From a virus: 64,000 bases of DNA. The notes under the pieces are model-generated. The model did no database searches. It saw only the letters and a list, made by a program, of their open reading frames with translations, and was not told the origin of the DNA. The stretch spans positions 1-64,000 of the IMG/VR virus record IMGVR_UViG_3300005466_000027; one strand, 5' to 3'. Positions 1 through 8,809 of this stretch are shown piece after piece. The position numbers and the translations under genes are program-made. The first letter of the stretch is position 1, and the number at the start of each line of letters is the position of its first letter.

Positions 1-1
1 G

Positions 2-244
2 CAGCAGGAGATGCAGCAACAGCAAGGTGGTGAGATGAGCCCCGAAGCTCAGCAGAAGATGCAGCTCCACCAGATCGAACTGCAAAAACGGCAGGACGAA
101 CTGGCGATGCGCCGTGAAGAGTTCAACGCTAAAATGCAGGAGATGCAGCAGGCGGCTCACGTAAAAGCCAGCATCGCGGATTTGGAGGCAACCCGTGCTA
201 TCGTGGATCGCAACGCCGAGCTGGCCTCACAGCCGCTCAACTAA
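2..244 (+). CDS. C-terminal tail of a phage structural protein, probably portal (5' truncated)
   Basis: The reading frame is open from the first bases, so the gene starts upstream of the window. Only about 80 residues are visible. They are rich in Gln, Glu, Met and Lys and predict a long amphipathic helix (KRQDELAMRREEFNAKM) followed by a short tail ending LASQPLN. Portal proteins of many tailed phages end in such Gln-rich helical tails, and the next genes are a scaffold-like protein and the terminase, so portal is the best guess. No portal core is visible. An internal ATG at 11 is not needed as a start. Confidence 0.5.
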   Translation, partial: QQEMQQQQGGEMSPEAQQKMQLHQIELQKRQDELAMRREEFNAKMQEMQQAAHVKASIADLEATRAIVDRNAELASQPLN

Positions 245-247
245 TTT

Positions 248-556
248 ATGGCACAAAAAGAAACATGGACACCCGACCTGCGCAAGCAGTGGGCCGACAC
301 TTGGAGTCAGCCGCATATGCAAGCGGGGTTGGCTGAAATCGAGCGCCGGATACGCGCTAGCATCACTCCACTCCCTCCAGGCTATGACGCCTTGGTTCTG
401 GCTGCAGGTGAGCACCACCGCGCAGTGGGGAATAGAGAAGTTCTCAACCACGTTGAAGAGATGGGCAAAGAGAAGTCCGTCCCCACCCCGCTGCCTGCCC
501 CTTTCACCCGCGAAGCTCGCGGCGAAAAACCACCTCAAGAACAGCCCCAAGAATAA
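248..556 (+). CDS. Small hypothetical protein in head gene cluster
   Basis: 102 residues, ATG three bases after the previous stop, so very likely co-transcribed. The N-terminal half is helical with paired Trp and Arg residues (TWTPDLRKQWADTW) and the tail is a Pro- and Glu-rich low-complexity stretch. There are no membrane segments or cysteines. The family is not recognised. Position between the putative portal and scaffold genes suggests a virion or assembly role, which is inference only. Confidence 0.7.
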   Translation: MAQKETWTPDLRKQWADTWSQPHMQAGLAEIERRIRASITPLPPGYDALVLAAGEHHRAVGNREVLNHVEEMGKEKSVPTPLPAPFTREARGEKPPQEQPQE

Positions 557-565
557 AAATAACGT

Positions 566-1843
566 ATGCCCACCGAAATTGGAAGTTTTGCCGATGTAGC
601 CGCAGCCGACATGCCCGCTGATGATGCGGTCAAAGGTCCGTTGCTCAACACGCAGGAACCACCCGCCAAAGAAGCATCACCCGTGAAGGAGGCAGCAGCG
701 GCCAAGGAAAACCCCGTGGTCAAGGAAGCCGCTGTTGAGGAGAAGCCGAAAGAGAAGGAGGTGGAAAAGCCTGCTCTGACCAACCCGAACCTGACTGCCG
801 AGGAGAAGACCGAGAAAACGGCTGAAGCCGCCGCGGACGACGAGAAACTCCCCGAAGCGCTTGGCAAGGGTATGACTGCATCGGCCAAGGCCAAGGCGGA
901 AGAATCGTGGAAGGCGATCAAGACCGCGGAAAAAGCTGCCATCAAGGAGCGTGACACGATCCGCACCGAGCTGCAGGAGTTGAAGAAAAAGCTGGAGGAA
1001 ACAGCCAAGATTTCGCCCGAGCTGGAGACGGCGAAAAAGGAGCTGGCTGAAACCAAGCAACGGCTGGCCGAGTACGAAGGCGAGATTTCCGTCACCCGTG
1101 TGGAAGCGACGAGGCAGTTCAAGGACACCGTGACCGGCCCCATCAAGGCGCTACAGGGCGACATCGACGAAATTGCCAAACGCTACGAGATTCCCTCGGA
1201 ATCGCTGTGGAAAGCGATCACGGAGAAAGACCCAGCCAAGCGCGTCGATATGCTGGAGGAAGAGACGGCAGACCTGAAGGCCGTAGACAAGCTGGAAATC
1301 GTTCAAGCAGCCAAGGACTATCACCGCATCCAGAAGGCCGCGGACAGCATGCGTGCCGACGCCGCCAAGCAACTCGACCACATCGAGCGCACCACCAAGG
1401 CGGAAGCGGAAAAACGCGACGCCATGACCACGCAGGACTATCGGAATGCCGTGGGTGAAGCGTGGGACAATTTCCAGCAGTCCATCCCGGAAATTCGCGC
1501 GGTCGAAGGTCAGCAGGCGTGGAACGATCACCTCGCTAGTATTCGCCGAGCGGTGGAAGCAGTGAACGTCAACGAGCTGCCCGTGGAAGAGGTTGCCCGG
1601 ATGAAGGCAGCCGAGCTGCTCCTGCCGGAAGTGCTGGCGTCTGCGAACCACTACAAAAATACCATCGCCAAGAAGGACGCCGCGCTGAAGACCGAGAAAG
1701 AACTGCGCGAGAAAGCGGAAAAAGCCTTGGCCGACTACATGCGGACTGCGCCAGGCGCGGGTGCCGGTGGTGCGGTCAAGGAAGGTGGTAGCAAAGGCGG
1801 TAGCGGCTTGTTCTCCGATGTCGTGCTGGGTGATGTTGCCTAA
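566..1843 (+). CDS. Coiled-coil protein, putative capsid scaffolding protein
   Basis: 425 residues, very rich in Ala, Glu and Lys. The first ~100 residues are disordered with repeated PVVKEAA-type segments. Residues ~110-210 are a strong coiled coil (LQELKKKLEETAKI), then comes a second helical region, and the C-terminus is Gly/Ser-rich and ends GLFSDVVLGDVA. Scaffolding proteins have this make-up: acidic, helical, no catalytic motif, small basic or Gly-rich tail near the capsid genes. The putative major capsid gene lies 7 kb downstream rather than adjacent, which is unusual. A tail-fibre or internal virion role is possible. Confidence 0.55.
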   Translation: MPTEIGSFADVAAADMPADDAVKGPLLNTQEPPAKEASPVKEAAAAKENPVVKEAAVEEKPKEKEVEKPALTNPNLTAEEKTEKTAEAAADDEKLPEALGKGMTASAKAKAEESWKAIKTAEKAAIKERDTIRTELQELKKKLEETAKISPELETAKKELAETKQRLAEYEGEISVTRVEATRQFKDTVTGPIKALQGDIDEIAKRYEIPSESLWKAITEKDPAKRVDMLEEETADLKAVDKLEIVQAAKDYHRIQKAADSMRADAAKQLDHIERTTKAEAEKRDAMTTQDYRNAVGEAWDNFQQSIPEIRAVEGQQAWNDHLASIRRAVEAVNVNELPVEEVARMKAAELLLPEVLASANHYKNTIAKKDAALKTEKELREKAEKALADYMRTAPGAGAGGAVKEGGSKGGSGLFSDVVLGDVA

Positions 1844-2448
1844 AATAGCACAGGCTGTTCGATCAGCTTGTTCCACTCCTTCAAGGACTTTGCTCTTTTG
1901 TGCATATTACGTGGGATACACGCAATACACAGATTCAAGAGGGTGTGACCCCCTCGCCGCGAGAGAGGGATGATATGGTCGGGGTGGCACTGTGAAGGGT
2001 GAAAGCTGTGCAGGCACCAGTAACACCGCACTTGGTACATGGCTTTCCACCTCTTCTCCCACGCGCAAATCCACCCAGCTTCTTCATGGCTAGTTTTGTG
2101 CTTTTGCGCCTTTCTTATGGCATGATGTTTACGAACTTTGTCTGGGTTTTTAGCCGCCCAGTCTTTCAGCATACCCCGGATTTTCTCTCGATTCTTTTCT
2201 CGGTATTGCTGGTAGTAGAGCCTTACCTTTTCCGCGTTCTTCTTTTTCCACTCCCGATCTGCTTGCACTTTTCTCTCTTTATTATTTTCCACCCACTTAC
2301 GCGCTACCTCTCGACACCTCTCTCGATTTTTAGCGTAGCGCTCCCGCTCCTTCCGCTGAATTTCAACTTTGTTCTTCTCGTAATACACCTTTTTTCCGGC
2401 CAAGTAAGCGGCTCTTTTATGCTCAGGTGTGAAGTATTTTTTAGTCAA
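1840..2448 (-). CDS. HNH homing-type endonuclease
   Basis: Antisense to all surrounding head genes and filling an otherwise empty gap between the scaffold-like gene and the terminase, as expected of a free-standing homing endonuclease. The basic N-terminal two thirds have repeats of Lys/Arg/Asn (YAKNRERCREVARKW, EKNREKIRG). The C-terminus carries the zinc-binding and HNH signature: CYWC, then HPDHIIPLSRRGGHT, then NLCIAC and NMHKRAKS. The TTG at 2448 is chosen because homologous-looking sequence begins LTKKYFTPEHKRAAYL. The frame stays open to an ATG at 2709, but that part overlaps the terminase gene and looks non-coding. Its end overlaps the scaffold stop by 4 bases. Confidence 0.75.
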   Translation of the reverse strand: MTKKYFTPEHKRAAYLAGKKVYYEKNKVEIQRKERERYAKNRERCREVARKWVENNKERKVQADREWKKKNAEKVRLYYQQYREKNREKIRGMLKDWAAKNPDKVRKHHAIRKAQKHKTSHEEAGWICAWEKRWKAMYQVRCYWCLHSFHPSQCHPDHIIPLSRRGGHTLLNLCIACIPRNMHKRAKSLKEWNKLIEQPVLF

Positions 2449-2458
2449 AACGTGAAAG

Positions 2459-2511
2459 AGCCCTCTCCGTGTAGAACCCCAGACGTGAATACGGCTGGCA
2501 CAGAGAGGGCT
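2459..2511 (-). promoter_or_regulatory. RBS-sequestering hairpin before the HNH gene
   Basis: A 13-bp inverted repeat (2459-2471 with 2499-2511, one G-U pair, 27-base loop) lies immediately upstream of the HNH start on the minus strand. The only Shine-Dalgarno-like sequence, GGAGAGG, is inside its 3' arm. Hairpins that hide the ribosome site are established for phage T4 homing endonuclease genes. The same role here is inference. Confidence 0.55.
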
Positions 2512-2549
2512 TGGAGAATCATTAATCCGGGTTCTAGTCGGACGCCAAG

Positions 2550-2578
2550 TTGATTTCTTAGCGCGTGAAGGATATATA
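2550..2578 (+). promoter_or_regulatory. Putative promoter of the large terminase gene
   Basis: TTGATT, 17 bases, TATATA, ending 14 bases before the terminase ATG. It would restore terminase transcription downstream of the antisense HNH insertion. Sequence pattern only. Confidence 0.45.
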
Positions 2579-2592
2579 TAGAGCCCGAAGTA

Positions 2593-4425
2593 ATGGCAAT
2601 CAGAAAATATGGCCGTGAATTTCAGACCGACTCCCTTCTCACCATCGAGCTTTGGGCTTTTAAAGTTGGCCTGACCGAAGCCCAAGGGGGGCTTGGCAGA
2701 CACAAACATTTCGAGAATCTGGTTCGCGAGGTATTCCCGGAGTTTGTTTGGTTCAAAGAGGCGTATGAGCAGGCTGACGCGCTTTGCAACTACACCGTCA
2801 GCGGGTTTATGGCGGGCGCGTCGTTCGCGAAATCCGATTTGCTGGCAAAATATGCACTTTTTAATTGGTGGTGTGACCCAGTAAACACGCTGGTGATTCT
2901 ATGCTCCACTACGAGCATGGACGCTAAGCAACGGTGTTGGGGTCACCTCGTTCGCGATTTTCGAAAAGCCCGAGGGCAGAATAAGTCCGTGGGGCGGTTG
3001 ATCGAGAGTCAGAGCATCATCAAGCTGAGTGAGCAAGCGGACGGCGTAGCAGCTTCGGATAACTCTTCAATTTGCTTGGTCGCCGCGGGCAACGAGTACA
3101 AAGAGGATAGCCTCAAGAGATTGCAGGGCCGCAAAAATAAACGGGTGTGTTTGTTGATCGACGAAGGGCAGGACGTGAGTAACGACATTATTCAGACGGC
3201 TCTCTGGAACCTAAATGCGAACGATCATTTCGAAGTCCACATTGCAGGCAACGGGGCAAGCCGCTACGACACCCTAGGAGATTTTATGAAACCCGTGGAC
3301 GGTTGGAGTTCGGTCAACCGCTACACCCACAAATGGAAAATCAATGTGATGGGCAGGGAGGGATTGGCTATCCATTTTGATGCCACTGCTGAGGACTCGA
3401 CCAACATGGCGAGATTTGCACAAGGGCTCCCGCAGCTACCTTTTTTGCGTAAAGCAGAGGACATCATCACAGCAAAGGCTCACCTCGGGGAAAACAACGC
3501 AACCTACATGCGGCAATTTGTCGGGTTCCCTCCAGATCAAGAGGGTGAATCCAACTACATCATCACCGACGCCGCGCTTACCGCGCATGACGCTTACGAC
3601 CGCGCCGAATGGAGAACAACGCCGACTGAGTTGGCCGGTATCGACCCCAGCTATTCGAGCGAAGGTGACCGCTTTATGTTCTATCACTGCCGATGGGGGA
3701 TGAGCACCCAAGGCATATGGACTTTCGAGTTTTACGAGTCCATCCAGATCAAGCCAATCCCTGTGCCAGGTGAAACAAAAGACCACGCCAATATTCGAGC
3801 GTGCAAACAGATCGCGGAGGAACGGCACATCTCTCCGCGCATGGTCGGTATGGATGCCTCGGCAGGCAGCCCGCTGCTCTCCATCGCTCACCAACACTGG
3901 AGCCCGGATATTCTCGGCGTCTCGTTCGGAGGTTCTCCATCGGACCTGCCCATCAGCTTATTTGACAAACGCATCGCTTCTGATGTGTATGCCAACGCCA
4001 CCAGCGAACTCGCCTATGTGCTGGTGGAGTTTCTCAACTCTGGGCAGATTCGAGGCGTCAAACCAGATCACGCGAAAGAGCTGACTTCCCGCAAATTCGA
4101 AATCGTCGCCGGAAACAAAATTCGCATCGAGAAAAAGGCTGACGTAAAAAAGCGCCTTGGGTTTTCGCCGGATATTTCCGACAGCGGGGCGGTGGCGTTG
4201 CGTGTGCTGCGTGAGCGGCTCAAGATTCAGGCGGGCTCGGACGTAGGCAGCGCGCTGGGAGCCAGCTCTGACTGGAGAGCACTGCAGCGGAAGCGCGATG
4301 TCAACACACTCTCTTCCCGCAACCCTGCGCAGGCTCAGTCGCTCCCGGATCAAGTGATGGACAGCGTAGCGATGCGGGAGAGGACCATCAAACGGCTTCA
4401 AGGGTTGACTCAACGCAAGTTTTAA
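2593..4425 (+). CDS. terL: Terminase large subunit (packaging ATPase and nuclease)
   Basis: 610 residues, the normal size for TerL. It pumps phage DNA into proheads and cuts it. The N-terminal ATPase has a Walker A-like loop AGASFAKS (74-81), in which the usual Gly before Lys is Ala, then an adenine-motif-like VNTLVILCSTT. Walker B with catalytic Glu is VCLLIDEGQ (D190, E191). The C-terminal RNase H-fold nuclease shows GIDPSYS (~D351), GMDASAG (~D421) and SPDISDSG (~D527/D530), a plausible acidic triad. The gene follows the antisense HNH insertion and has a promoter-like sequence of its own. The small subunit candidate is far away, near 58.3 kb. Confidence 0.93.
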   Translation: MAIRKYGREFQTDSLLTIELWAFKVGLTEAQGGLGRHKHFENLVREVFPEFVWFKEAYEQADALCNYTVSGFMAGASFAKSDLLAKYALFNWWCDPVNTLVILCSTTSMDAKQRCWGHLVRDFRKARGQNKSVGRLIESQSIIKLSEQADGVAASDNSSICLVAAGNEYKEDSLKRLQGRKNKRVCLLIDEGQDVSNDIIQTALWNLNANDHFEVHIAGNGASRYDTLGDFMKPVDGWSSVNRYTHKWKINVMGREGLAIHFDATAEDSTNMARFAQGLPQLPFLRKAEDIITAKAHLGENNATYMRQFVGFPPDQEGESNYIITDAALTAHDAYDRAEWRTTPTELAGIDPSYSSEGDRFMFYHCRWGMSTQGIWTFEFYESIQIKPIPVPGETKDHANIRACKQIAEERHISPRMVGMDASAGSPLLSIAHQHWSPDILGVSFGGSPSDLPISLFDKRIASDVYANATSELAYVLVEFLNSGQIRGVKPDHAKELTSRKFEIVAGNKIRIEKKADVKKRLGFSPDISDSGAVALRVLRERLKIQAGSDVGSALGASSDWRALQRKRDVNTLSSRNPAQAQSLPDQVMDSVAMRERTIKRLQGLTQRKF

Positions 4426-4440
4426 GGTAGTCAGCGTCTC

Positions 4441-5490
4441 GTGAAATTATTGCTCGGCGACGCCCTCACCACCATTGACCCCGCGGCGCTCCCTGCTGGC
4501 TCGCAGCAAAAGCAAATTTCGTGGATCAACGCGGTTTGCAGCCATCTGTATATGACTGGAAAGTGGCAGGGCACCACCGTTCGATGGAAGGGGGCCACGA
4601 CGGGAGCGGCCTTCGCCATTTTCTACGATCCGGTGACGTTCCAAGCGTACATCACGCTCCCCCGCAACATCCTCTCCCTTTTGGCCGGTGCTTACGGCGT
4701 CTCAGGCACCAGCGCTCCCAGCTACAACGTCACCTTCAGCACATCACAAATCGTCGGCCCATGGTTCGAGTTCCGCCTCGGCGCTTACGGTGTCGGGGAT
4801 CAAGTGTGGGGCAGTGGCATCATGGATGCAGGCGACGGCTGGACGACTTTCCGGGACATCACGGAGAACAGCTATTTGAGGGTCGTCACGTCCGAAGCGG
4901 AAGCCGTGGGAGCGAAAATGCTGTTCCGCGGGTTGGACCAAAATGGCAACGAGATTTATTCCGGCACCGGCACCAACACGATTCAAGGCGTGGAACTGGA
5001 CATCAGCACCGGGCTCGTCACGCAGACCACCCAGATTTTCAGCGCGGCTCCTTCGCTCATCAAGAAACCCGTCACCTACGGCCCGGTGAGTCTCTACGCG
5101 GTCAGCGTCGCAACTGGGGTGGCCACCATGATCGGCCAATACGATCCCGGCGACACTTCTCCCGGATTCCGCCGATACAAGCTGGCTGGGCCTGTGGCCA
5201 GCGCAGGCGCACCGATTCCTTACACCACGCTCCACGCTATGGTGAAACGCCGGTTCGTCCCGGTGGCGTCTCTCTCCGATGAAGTAATCCCCGGCAATAT
5301 CCCGGCCATCGAACTCGGGTTGATGGGGCACCGCTACGACCTGCAGAGCGATACCAAGACGGCAGATCAATTCTGGGGTGAGGCTATCGCACTGCTCAAC
5401 GCGGACCTGGCCGAAAGCAATGGTGCGGCCATGCCGCGTATCCAGTTCCAGCGGGGGTCGAATTTAGCGGGCATGCCCTACATCGGATAG
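4441..5490 (+). CDS. Putative virion structural protein
   Basis: 349 residues from a GTG start 15 bases after terL. Mostly beta-rich, with many aromatic and Gly residues (WFEFRLGAYGVGDQVW), no membrane segment and no catalytic motif. The middle has FRGLDQNGNEIY and a long beta-rich region that ends in helices (DQFWGEAIALLNADLAE). Its place directly after the terminase and before another structural protein suggests a head-tail connector, neck or tail tube role. I do not recognise the family by name. Confidence 0.7.
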   Translation: MKLLLGDALTTIDPAALPAGSQQKQISWINAVCSHLYMTGKWQGTTVRWKGATTGAAFAIFYDPVTFQAYITLPRNILSLLAGAYGVSGTSAPSYNVTFSTSQIVGPWFEFRLGAYGVGDQVWGSGIMDAGDGWTTFRDITENSYLRVVTSEAEAVGAKMLFRGLDQNGNEIYSGTGTNTIQGVELDISTGLVTQTTQIFSAAPSLIKKPVTYGPVSLYAVSVATGVATMIGQYDPGDTSPGFRRYKLAGPVASAGAPIPYTTLHAMVKRRFVPVASLSDEVIPGNIPAIELGLMGHRYDLQSDTKTADQFWGEAIALLNADLAESNGAAMPRIQFQRGSNLAGMPYIG

Positions 5491-5491
5491 C

Positions 5492-7294
5492 ATGCCAAAT
5501 AATCCTCCCAACAAGCCGACGCTGGATTTTCCGTTTCCTTCGGTTGTCGTCGATACGCTTCTCACCGAACGGTCGTCCTCATTCGTGGGAACGTGGACGC
5601 CCCTGGAGCCTGGCACCCCGTTCAACCCGCTCAACCACTCGGTGGAAGAGGTTACGAGGTATCAAGGAAATATTTTCCTCGGACAAAAAGCGGGTAAGGA
5701 TAACGAATCTCAAGACCGATTCTGGGCCACTCAGCCGCACACGCAGGACATCTACAACTACGCGCAGGATTACACCTCGGATGTCGATGCCAACCCGGTT
5801 TTCACACGGCGGTATCTGGAGCTTCGTGACCAGTATCCAGCACTGCGTCGGACACGGCGGCAGCCGTTCACGGGCCTCTACGCCATCCGTGTGACCAATG
5901 GAGGCACTGGCTACAGCACCGACCCGACCAACCCACCGACCGCGGTAATTTCCGACAGTGGCTCCGGTTCTGGTGCGACGGCGGTTGTCGTGGTAGACCC
6001 GACGACAGGCGCAGTGGTGAAGCTGACCTTGAAGACCGAGGGTCTGCTCTACACACCGACGACGGTTTCCATCGCGATCACGGATGTAGCTGGTGGCACG
6101 GGTGTAGGAGCAACAGCGGTGGCCGTTCTTCAGCCGGTGGCCTGCGTCTTGATAAGTGAGGTAGCGGTTTCTGCTCCCGCTCCATGGGACTCGCTTTATC
6201 TGCTCGTCACGCGGGTTTACGAGACGCTCCCTGGGCCGATTCTCTTCAGCATCGACCCTGACCCCGAGTTGGGTATTCCGGTGATGACGACGGAGCAACG
6301 GCGCAGTTCCAGTGACACTTGGACCTGTGGTGAAATTGCTCCAGTCGCTTTCAATATCTCCGGGGCGACGGTCGCCGCGCAAACGGTGGTGACGCTCTCC
6401 GGGTATCCGACAATCCCTGACATTTTCGTTGAGGAATGGGTGGTCATCGCGGGTACCGCCAACACGACGCCTACGCTGAATGGGACGTGGAAGGTGGTGG
6501 CGGTGAGTGGCAGCACGATCACGCTGGATAAGCAGATCACCAATGTCTCGGGAGCCGTGGGGGGCACTGCCCGACGTTACTCCTACGCCTATGTAGCGCG
6601 CAGGAAGACCGAGAATGCCAACGTGGTGATGATGGTGACGACGCGCGCAGCCACGAACGACATCACTCAGTACGGACAGACCACCAAGGATAGCCGCCCT
6701 TACCCGTTCCCGGACGCCTTGCTGGACATCATCCTCTACAACGATACCGCCAGCACAACGGATGGCGCGTTCGCCATCAACTACGCCTACTCGTGGTCCG
6801 GGGTTGTGGGGTATAAAATTCTCCCAGGCTTCCGGGGCGACTGCAGCGCTCAGAAGATTCGGTTTTTCAGCATGGGGCCGTTCACCGTGTTCCCGACTGA
6901 TCCCTCCACAGGGCTTGAATATGCCGCTACAGTCGTGATCCCGGCTGTCGGCACAGTCACGGTTCAAGGGGGGTCGTTTTCCAAAGCGTTGAATTTCAAC
7001 ACTCTCGACGAGACGCAATCGACCAGCAACACGTTCAAGGGGTCGCCCGTTCCGCCAGTTCTCACCTCTGCCTATGCTGGACCGACTACGGTAGGCACTG
7101 GACAGGCTACATTCAACATCGCGCTGCCGGATTCCATCGTGAAAGACCCCGGTTCCGCTGCGAGAAAAGGATTCGTCCAAGGGGACATTATTCGGGTGAT
7201 CGACCAAGTGCAGAAGCTCCGGGGCACCGGGGTTTATATGCTGACCATCTGGAGAATCGTTTGTCCGTACACCACAGGCGTCGGTCCTGCTTGA
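5492..7294 (+). CDS. Large beta-rich virion protein, possible tail or adhesion component
   Basis: 600 residues starting one base after the previous stop. It is rich in Thr, Val, Gly and Pro. Residues ~130-210 hold two short beta repeats typical of tail proteins ([17 protein letters not shown]; a Gly/Ala-rich strand-turn region ending [16 protein letters not shown]). The remainder has beta-sandwich-like segments ([17 protein letters not shown]). No enzyme motif was seen. A structural tail, neck or decoration protein fits. A long antisense frame covers the same DNA but is a composition artefact. Confidence 0.7.
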   Translation: MPNNPPNKPTLDFPFPSVVVDTLLTERSSSFVGTWTPLEPGTPFNPLNHSVEEVTRYQGNIFLGQKAGKDNESQDRFWATQPHTQDIYNYAQDYTSDVDANPVFTRRYLELRDQYPALRRTRRQPFTGLYAIRVTNGGTGYSTDPTNPPTAVISDSGSGSGATAVVVVDPTTGAVVKLTLKTEGLLYTPTTVSIAITDVAGGTGVGATAVAVLQPVACVLISEVAVSAPAPWDSLYLLVTRVYETLPGPILFSIDPDPELGIPVMTTEQRRSSSDTWTCGEIAPVAFNISGATVAAQTVVTLSGYPTIPDIFVEEWVVIAGTANTTPTLNGTWKVVAVSGSTITLDKQITNVSGAVGGTARRYSYAYVARRKTENANVVMMVTTRAATNDITQYGQTTKDSRPYPFPDALLDIILYNDTASTTDGAFAINYAYSWSGVVGYKILPGFRGDCSAQKIRFFSMGPFTVFPTDPSTGLEYAATVVIPAVGTVTVQGGSFSKALNFNTLDETQSTSNTFKGSPVPPVLTSAYAGPTTVGTGQATFNIALPDSIVKDPGSAARKGFVQGDIIRVIDQVQKLRGTGVYMLTIWRIVCPYTTGVGPA

Positions 7295-7295
7295 T

Positions 7296-7769
7296 ATGGA
7301 CGAGGGAGACGACTTCTTAATCTGGAATCCCGATGGTAATGGACTGCTTGGTGGGATGCCAAGTAACGCCCGACCCATTCTTGAACCTGCTACGGGTGAG
7401 CTGACGGCGACTGCGGACGAACCACTGGCCCAGCCTGGGGTGCAGCAGGGTACGGGGTCTGACGCAACAGCCGGTCCTCCCGGTGGCCCTGGCCCGCCTG
7501 GCCCGCCTGGCCCGCCTGGTGATCCGGGTGGCCCTCCCGGTCCTCCGGGTGATCCCGGCCCCCCTGGGCCTCAAGGTGATCCCGGTCCCCCCGGTCCTGG
7601 TGGCACACCCGGTCCTCCGGGACCACCCGGTGGTCCTCCTGGTCCTCCCGGCAGTCCGGGAACTCCAGGGCCACCCGGCCCTCCAGGGGTGACAGACACA
7701 TTTACCTTCAGTTATTTGGACTGTAACAACGTCTGTCAGACGATTACTGTCTTCGTTCCTCCCCCGTAA
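7296..7769 (+). CDS. Collagen-like (Gly-X-Y) virion protein
   Basis: 157 residues. The N-terminal ~58 residues are acidic and non-repetitive. Residues 60-131 are about 23 Gly-X-Y triplets, mostly GPP, GDP and GPQ, with proline in the Y position in nearly every triplet. Two GGPPG steps (78-82 and 112-116) shift the register. The C-terminal 26 residues form a short beta-like cap with a CNNVC pair. Collagen-like stretches in phages normally form trimeric stalks in fibres. The gene starts one base after the structural gene before it and ends 4 bases before an oxygenase of prolyl-hydroxylase type, which could modify it. Confidence 0.9.
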   Translation: MDEGDDFLIWNPDGNGLLGGMPSNARPILEPATGELTATADEPLAQPGVQQGTGSDATAGPPGGPGPPGPPGPPGDPGGPPGPPGDPGPPGPQGDPGPPGPGGTPGPPGPPGGPPGPPGSPGTPGPPGPPGVTDTFTFSYLDCNNVCQTITVFVPPP

Positions 7770-7773
7770 AAAT

Positions 7774-8352
7774 ATGGACTGGTGGCGTATCAAAACCAAA
7801 GCGCTTTCACAAGCGGAGTGCGAAAAAATCAGAGAGGTGGCCTTCACTTATGCGCAGGCCGACGCAACCATTGGGCATGGAGGCACAACCTCGGTGGTGG
7901 ACACGTCGATCCGCAAAAGCACACTGCGCTGGCTTCACCGGGAAGACCCGCGGCTCCAGTGGCTCTACCTGCGCATCGAGCACATCGTTGGGGACTTCAA
8001 CGCCAAGTATTTCGGGCTCGATCTTGCGGCCCAAGCCGGGGGATTCACCGATGTCCAGTTCACCGAATACCATGGTGAAAGCAATCAGCGCTACGATTGG
8101 CATGAGGATTGCAACTGGAAAGGCACAACGCCGTTCGACCGCAAACTTTCCTTGGTGATCCAACTTTCGTTGCCCAGTGAGTATCAAGGGGGCCGGTTGG
8201 AGCTACACAATGACCCGCTCCCAGATCATCTGTTCCGCGATCAGGGGGATATCATCATTTTCCCATCGTTCAACCGCCATCGGGTAACACCTGTCACCTC
8301 CGGCGACCGATACTCTCTCGTCACTTGGATTCACGGCCCACGCCTCCGGTAA
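7774..8352 (+). CDS. 2-oxoglutarate/Fe(II) oxygenase, prolyl 4-hydroxylase-like
   Basis: 192 residues. The double-stranded beta-helix signature is complete. The HxD iron motif is H110/D112 in YDWHEDCNW, the distal iron ligand is H169 in FPSFNRHRVTPV, and the 2-oxoglutarate-binding Arg is R179 in SGDRYSLVTWIHGP. The strand LVIQLSLPSEYQGG with GRLELHND is typical of PiuC/P4H-type enzymes. Such enzymes use O2 and 2-oxoglutarate to hydroxylate protein side chains or small molecules. Being 4 bases after the collagen-like gene makes X-Pro-Gly hydroxylation the first hypothesis. Substrate assignment is inference, and PiuC-like members with other substrates exist. Confidence 0.9.
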   Translation: MDWWRIKTKALSQAECEKIREVAFTYAQADATIGHGGTTSVVDTSIRKSTLRWLHREDPRLQWLYLRIEHIVGDFNAKYFGLDLAAQAGGFTDVQFTEYHGESNQRYDWHEDCNWKGTTPFDRKLSLVIQLSLPSEYQGGRLELHNDPLPDHLFRDQGDIIIFPSFNRHRVTPVTSGDRYSLVTWIHGPRLR

Positions 8353-8357
8353 TCGCT

Positions 8358-8582
8358 ATGCACTACTCCGACCAAAAACCCACCAACGCCGATGGCGACA
8401 GCGCCGGTCAACTTCTCGCCTTCAACCGGGATACCCGTCGCTGGTACACCGTGGGCTGGAACGTGGTGGACGGCAAGCGTTGGTCAGACTGGGAAAAACT
8501 GCCAGAGGCACCAGCAGAGCGGGAGGAAGAGGTTACTCCGGCTGAGCCCGCGCCCGAGCAACCCGAGGCTCCGACGCAGTAG
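8358..8582 (+). CDS. Small hypothetical protein
   Basis: 74 residues from the ATG 5 bases after the oxygenase stop. A compact N-terminal half (LLAFNRDTRRWYTVGWNVVDGKRW) is followed by a Glu/Pro-rich disordered tail. It is the last gene before the strong capsid promoter and is probably co-transcribed with the collagen/oxygenase pair. Not recognised. Confidence 0.65.
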   Translation: MHYSDQKPTNADGDSAGQLLAFNRDTRRWYTVGWNVVDGKRWSDWEKLPEAPAEREEEVTPAEPAPEQPEAPTQ

Positions 8583-8597
8583 GCTGAAAAATACCTG

Positions 8598-8626
8598 TTG
8601 ACAGACAGAAGGTAAACGGATAGAAA
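8598..8626 (+). promoter_or_regulatory. Strong promoter for the major capsid gene, long leader
   Basis: TTGACA, exactly 17 bases, TAGAAA, in the only sizeable gap of the head cluster. The transcript would have a leader of roughly 175 bases (to 8809) with a small CCAAG/CTTGG hairpin. A dedicated promoter and a terminator after the gene match high expression of a capsid protein. Confidence 0.65.
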
Positions 8627-8809
8627 CGTAAGCGACCTTAAAGACCGCTGATGTCTTGGTCGGACGTTGGCAGCGATGCCGGTGCTTTATCCCGGTTTGG
8701 CCCATCCTCCAAGACGCCCTTGGAGAATTAAATCGTTCGCGCATTCGCGCTGCAACGACCACTCCACCGAAACCACTCCCTCACGGGACCATTCCATTCT
8801 TTTTTAATC

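Noticed and set aside
5579-7378. Long minus-strand frame (about 600 codons) under the structural gene
   Set aside because: It mirrors the plus-strand gene with an antisense pattern rich in Arg and Gly and no domain; the plus-strand gene has good spacing and beta-rich composition.
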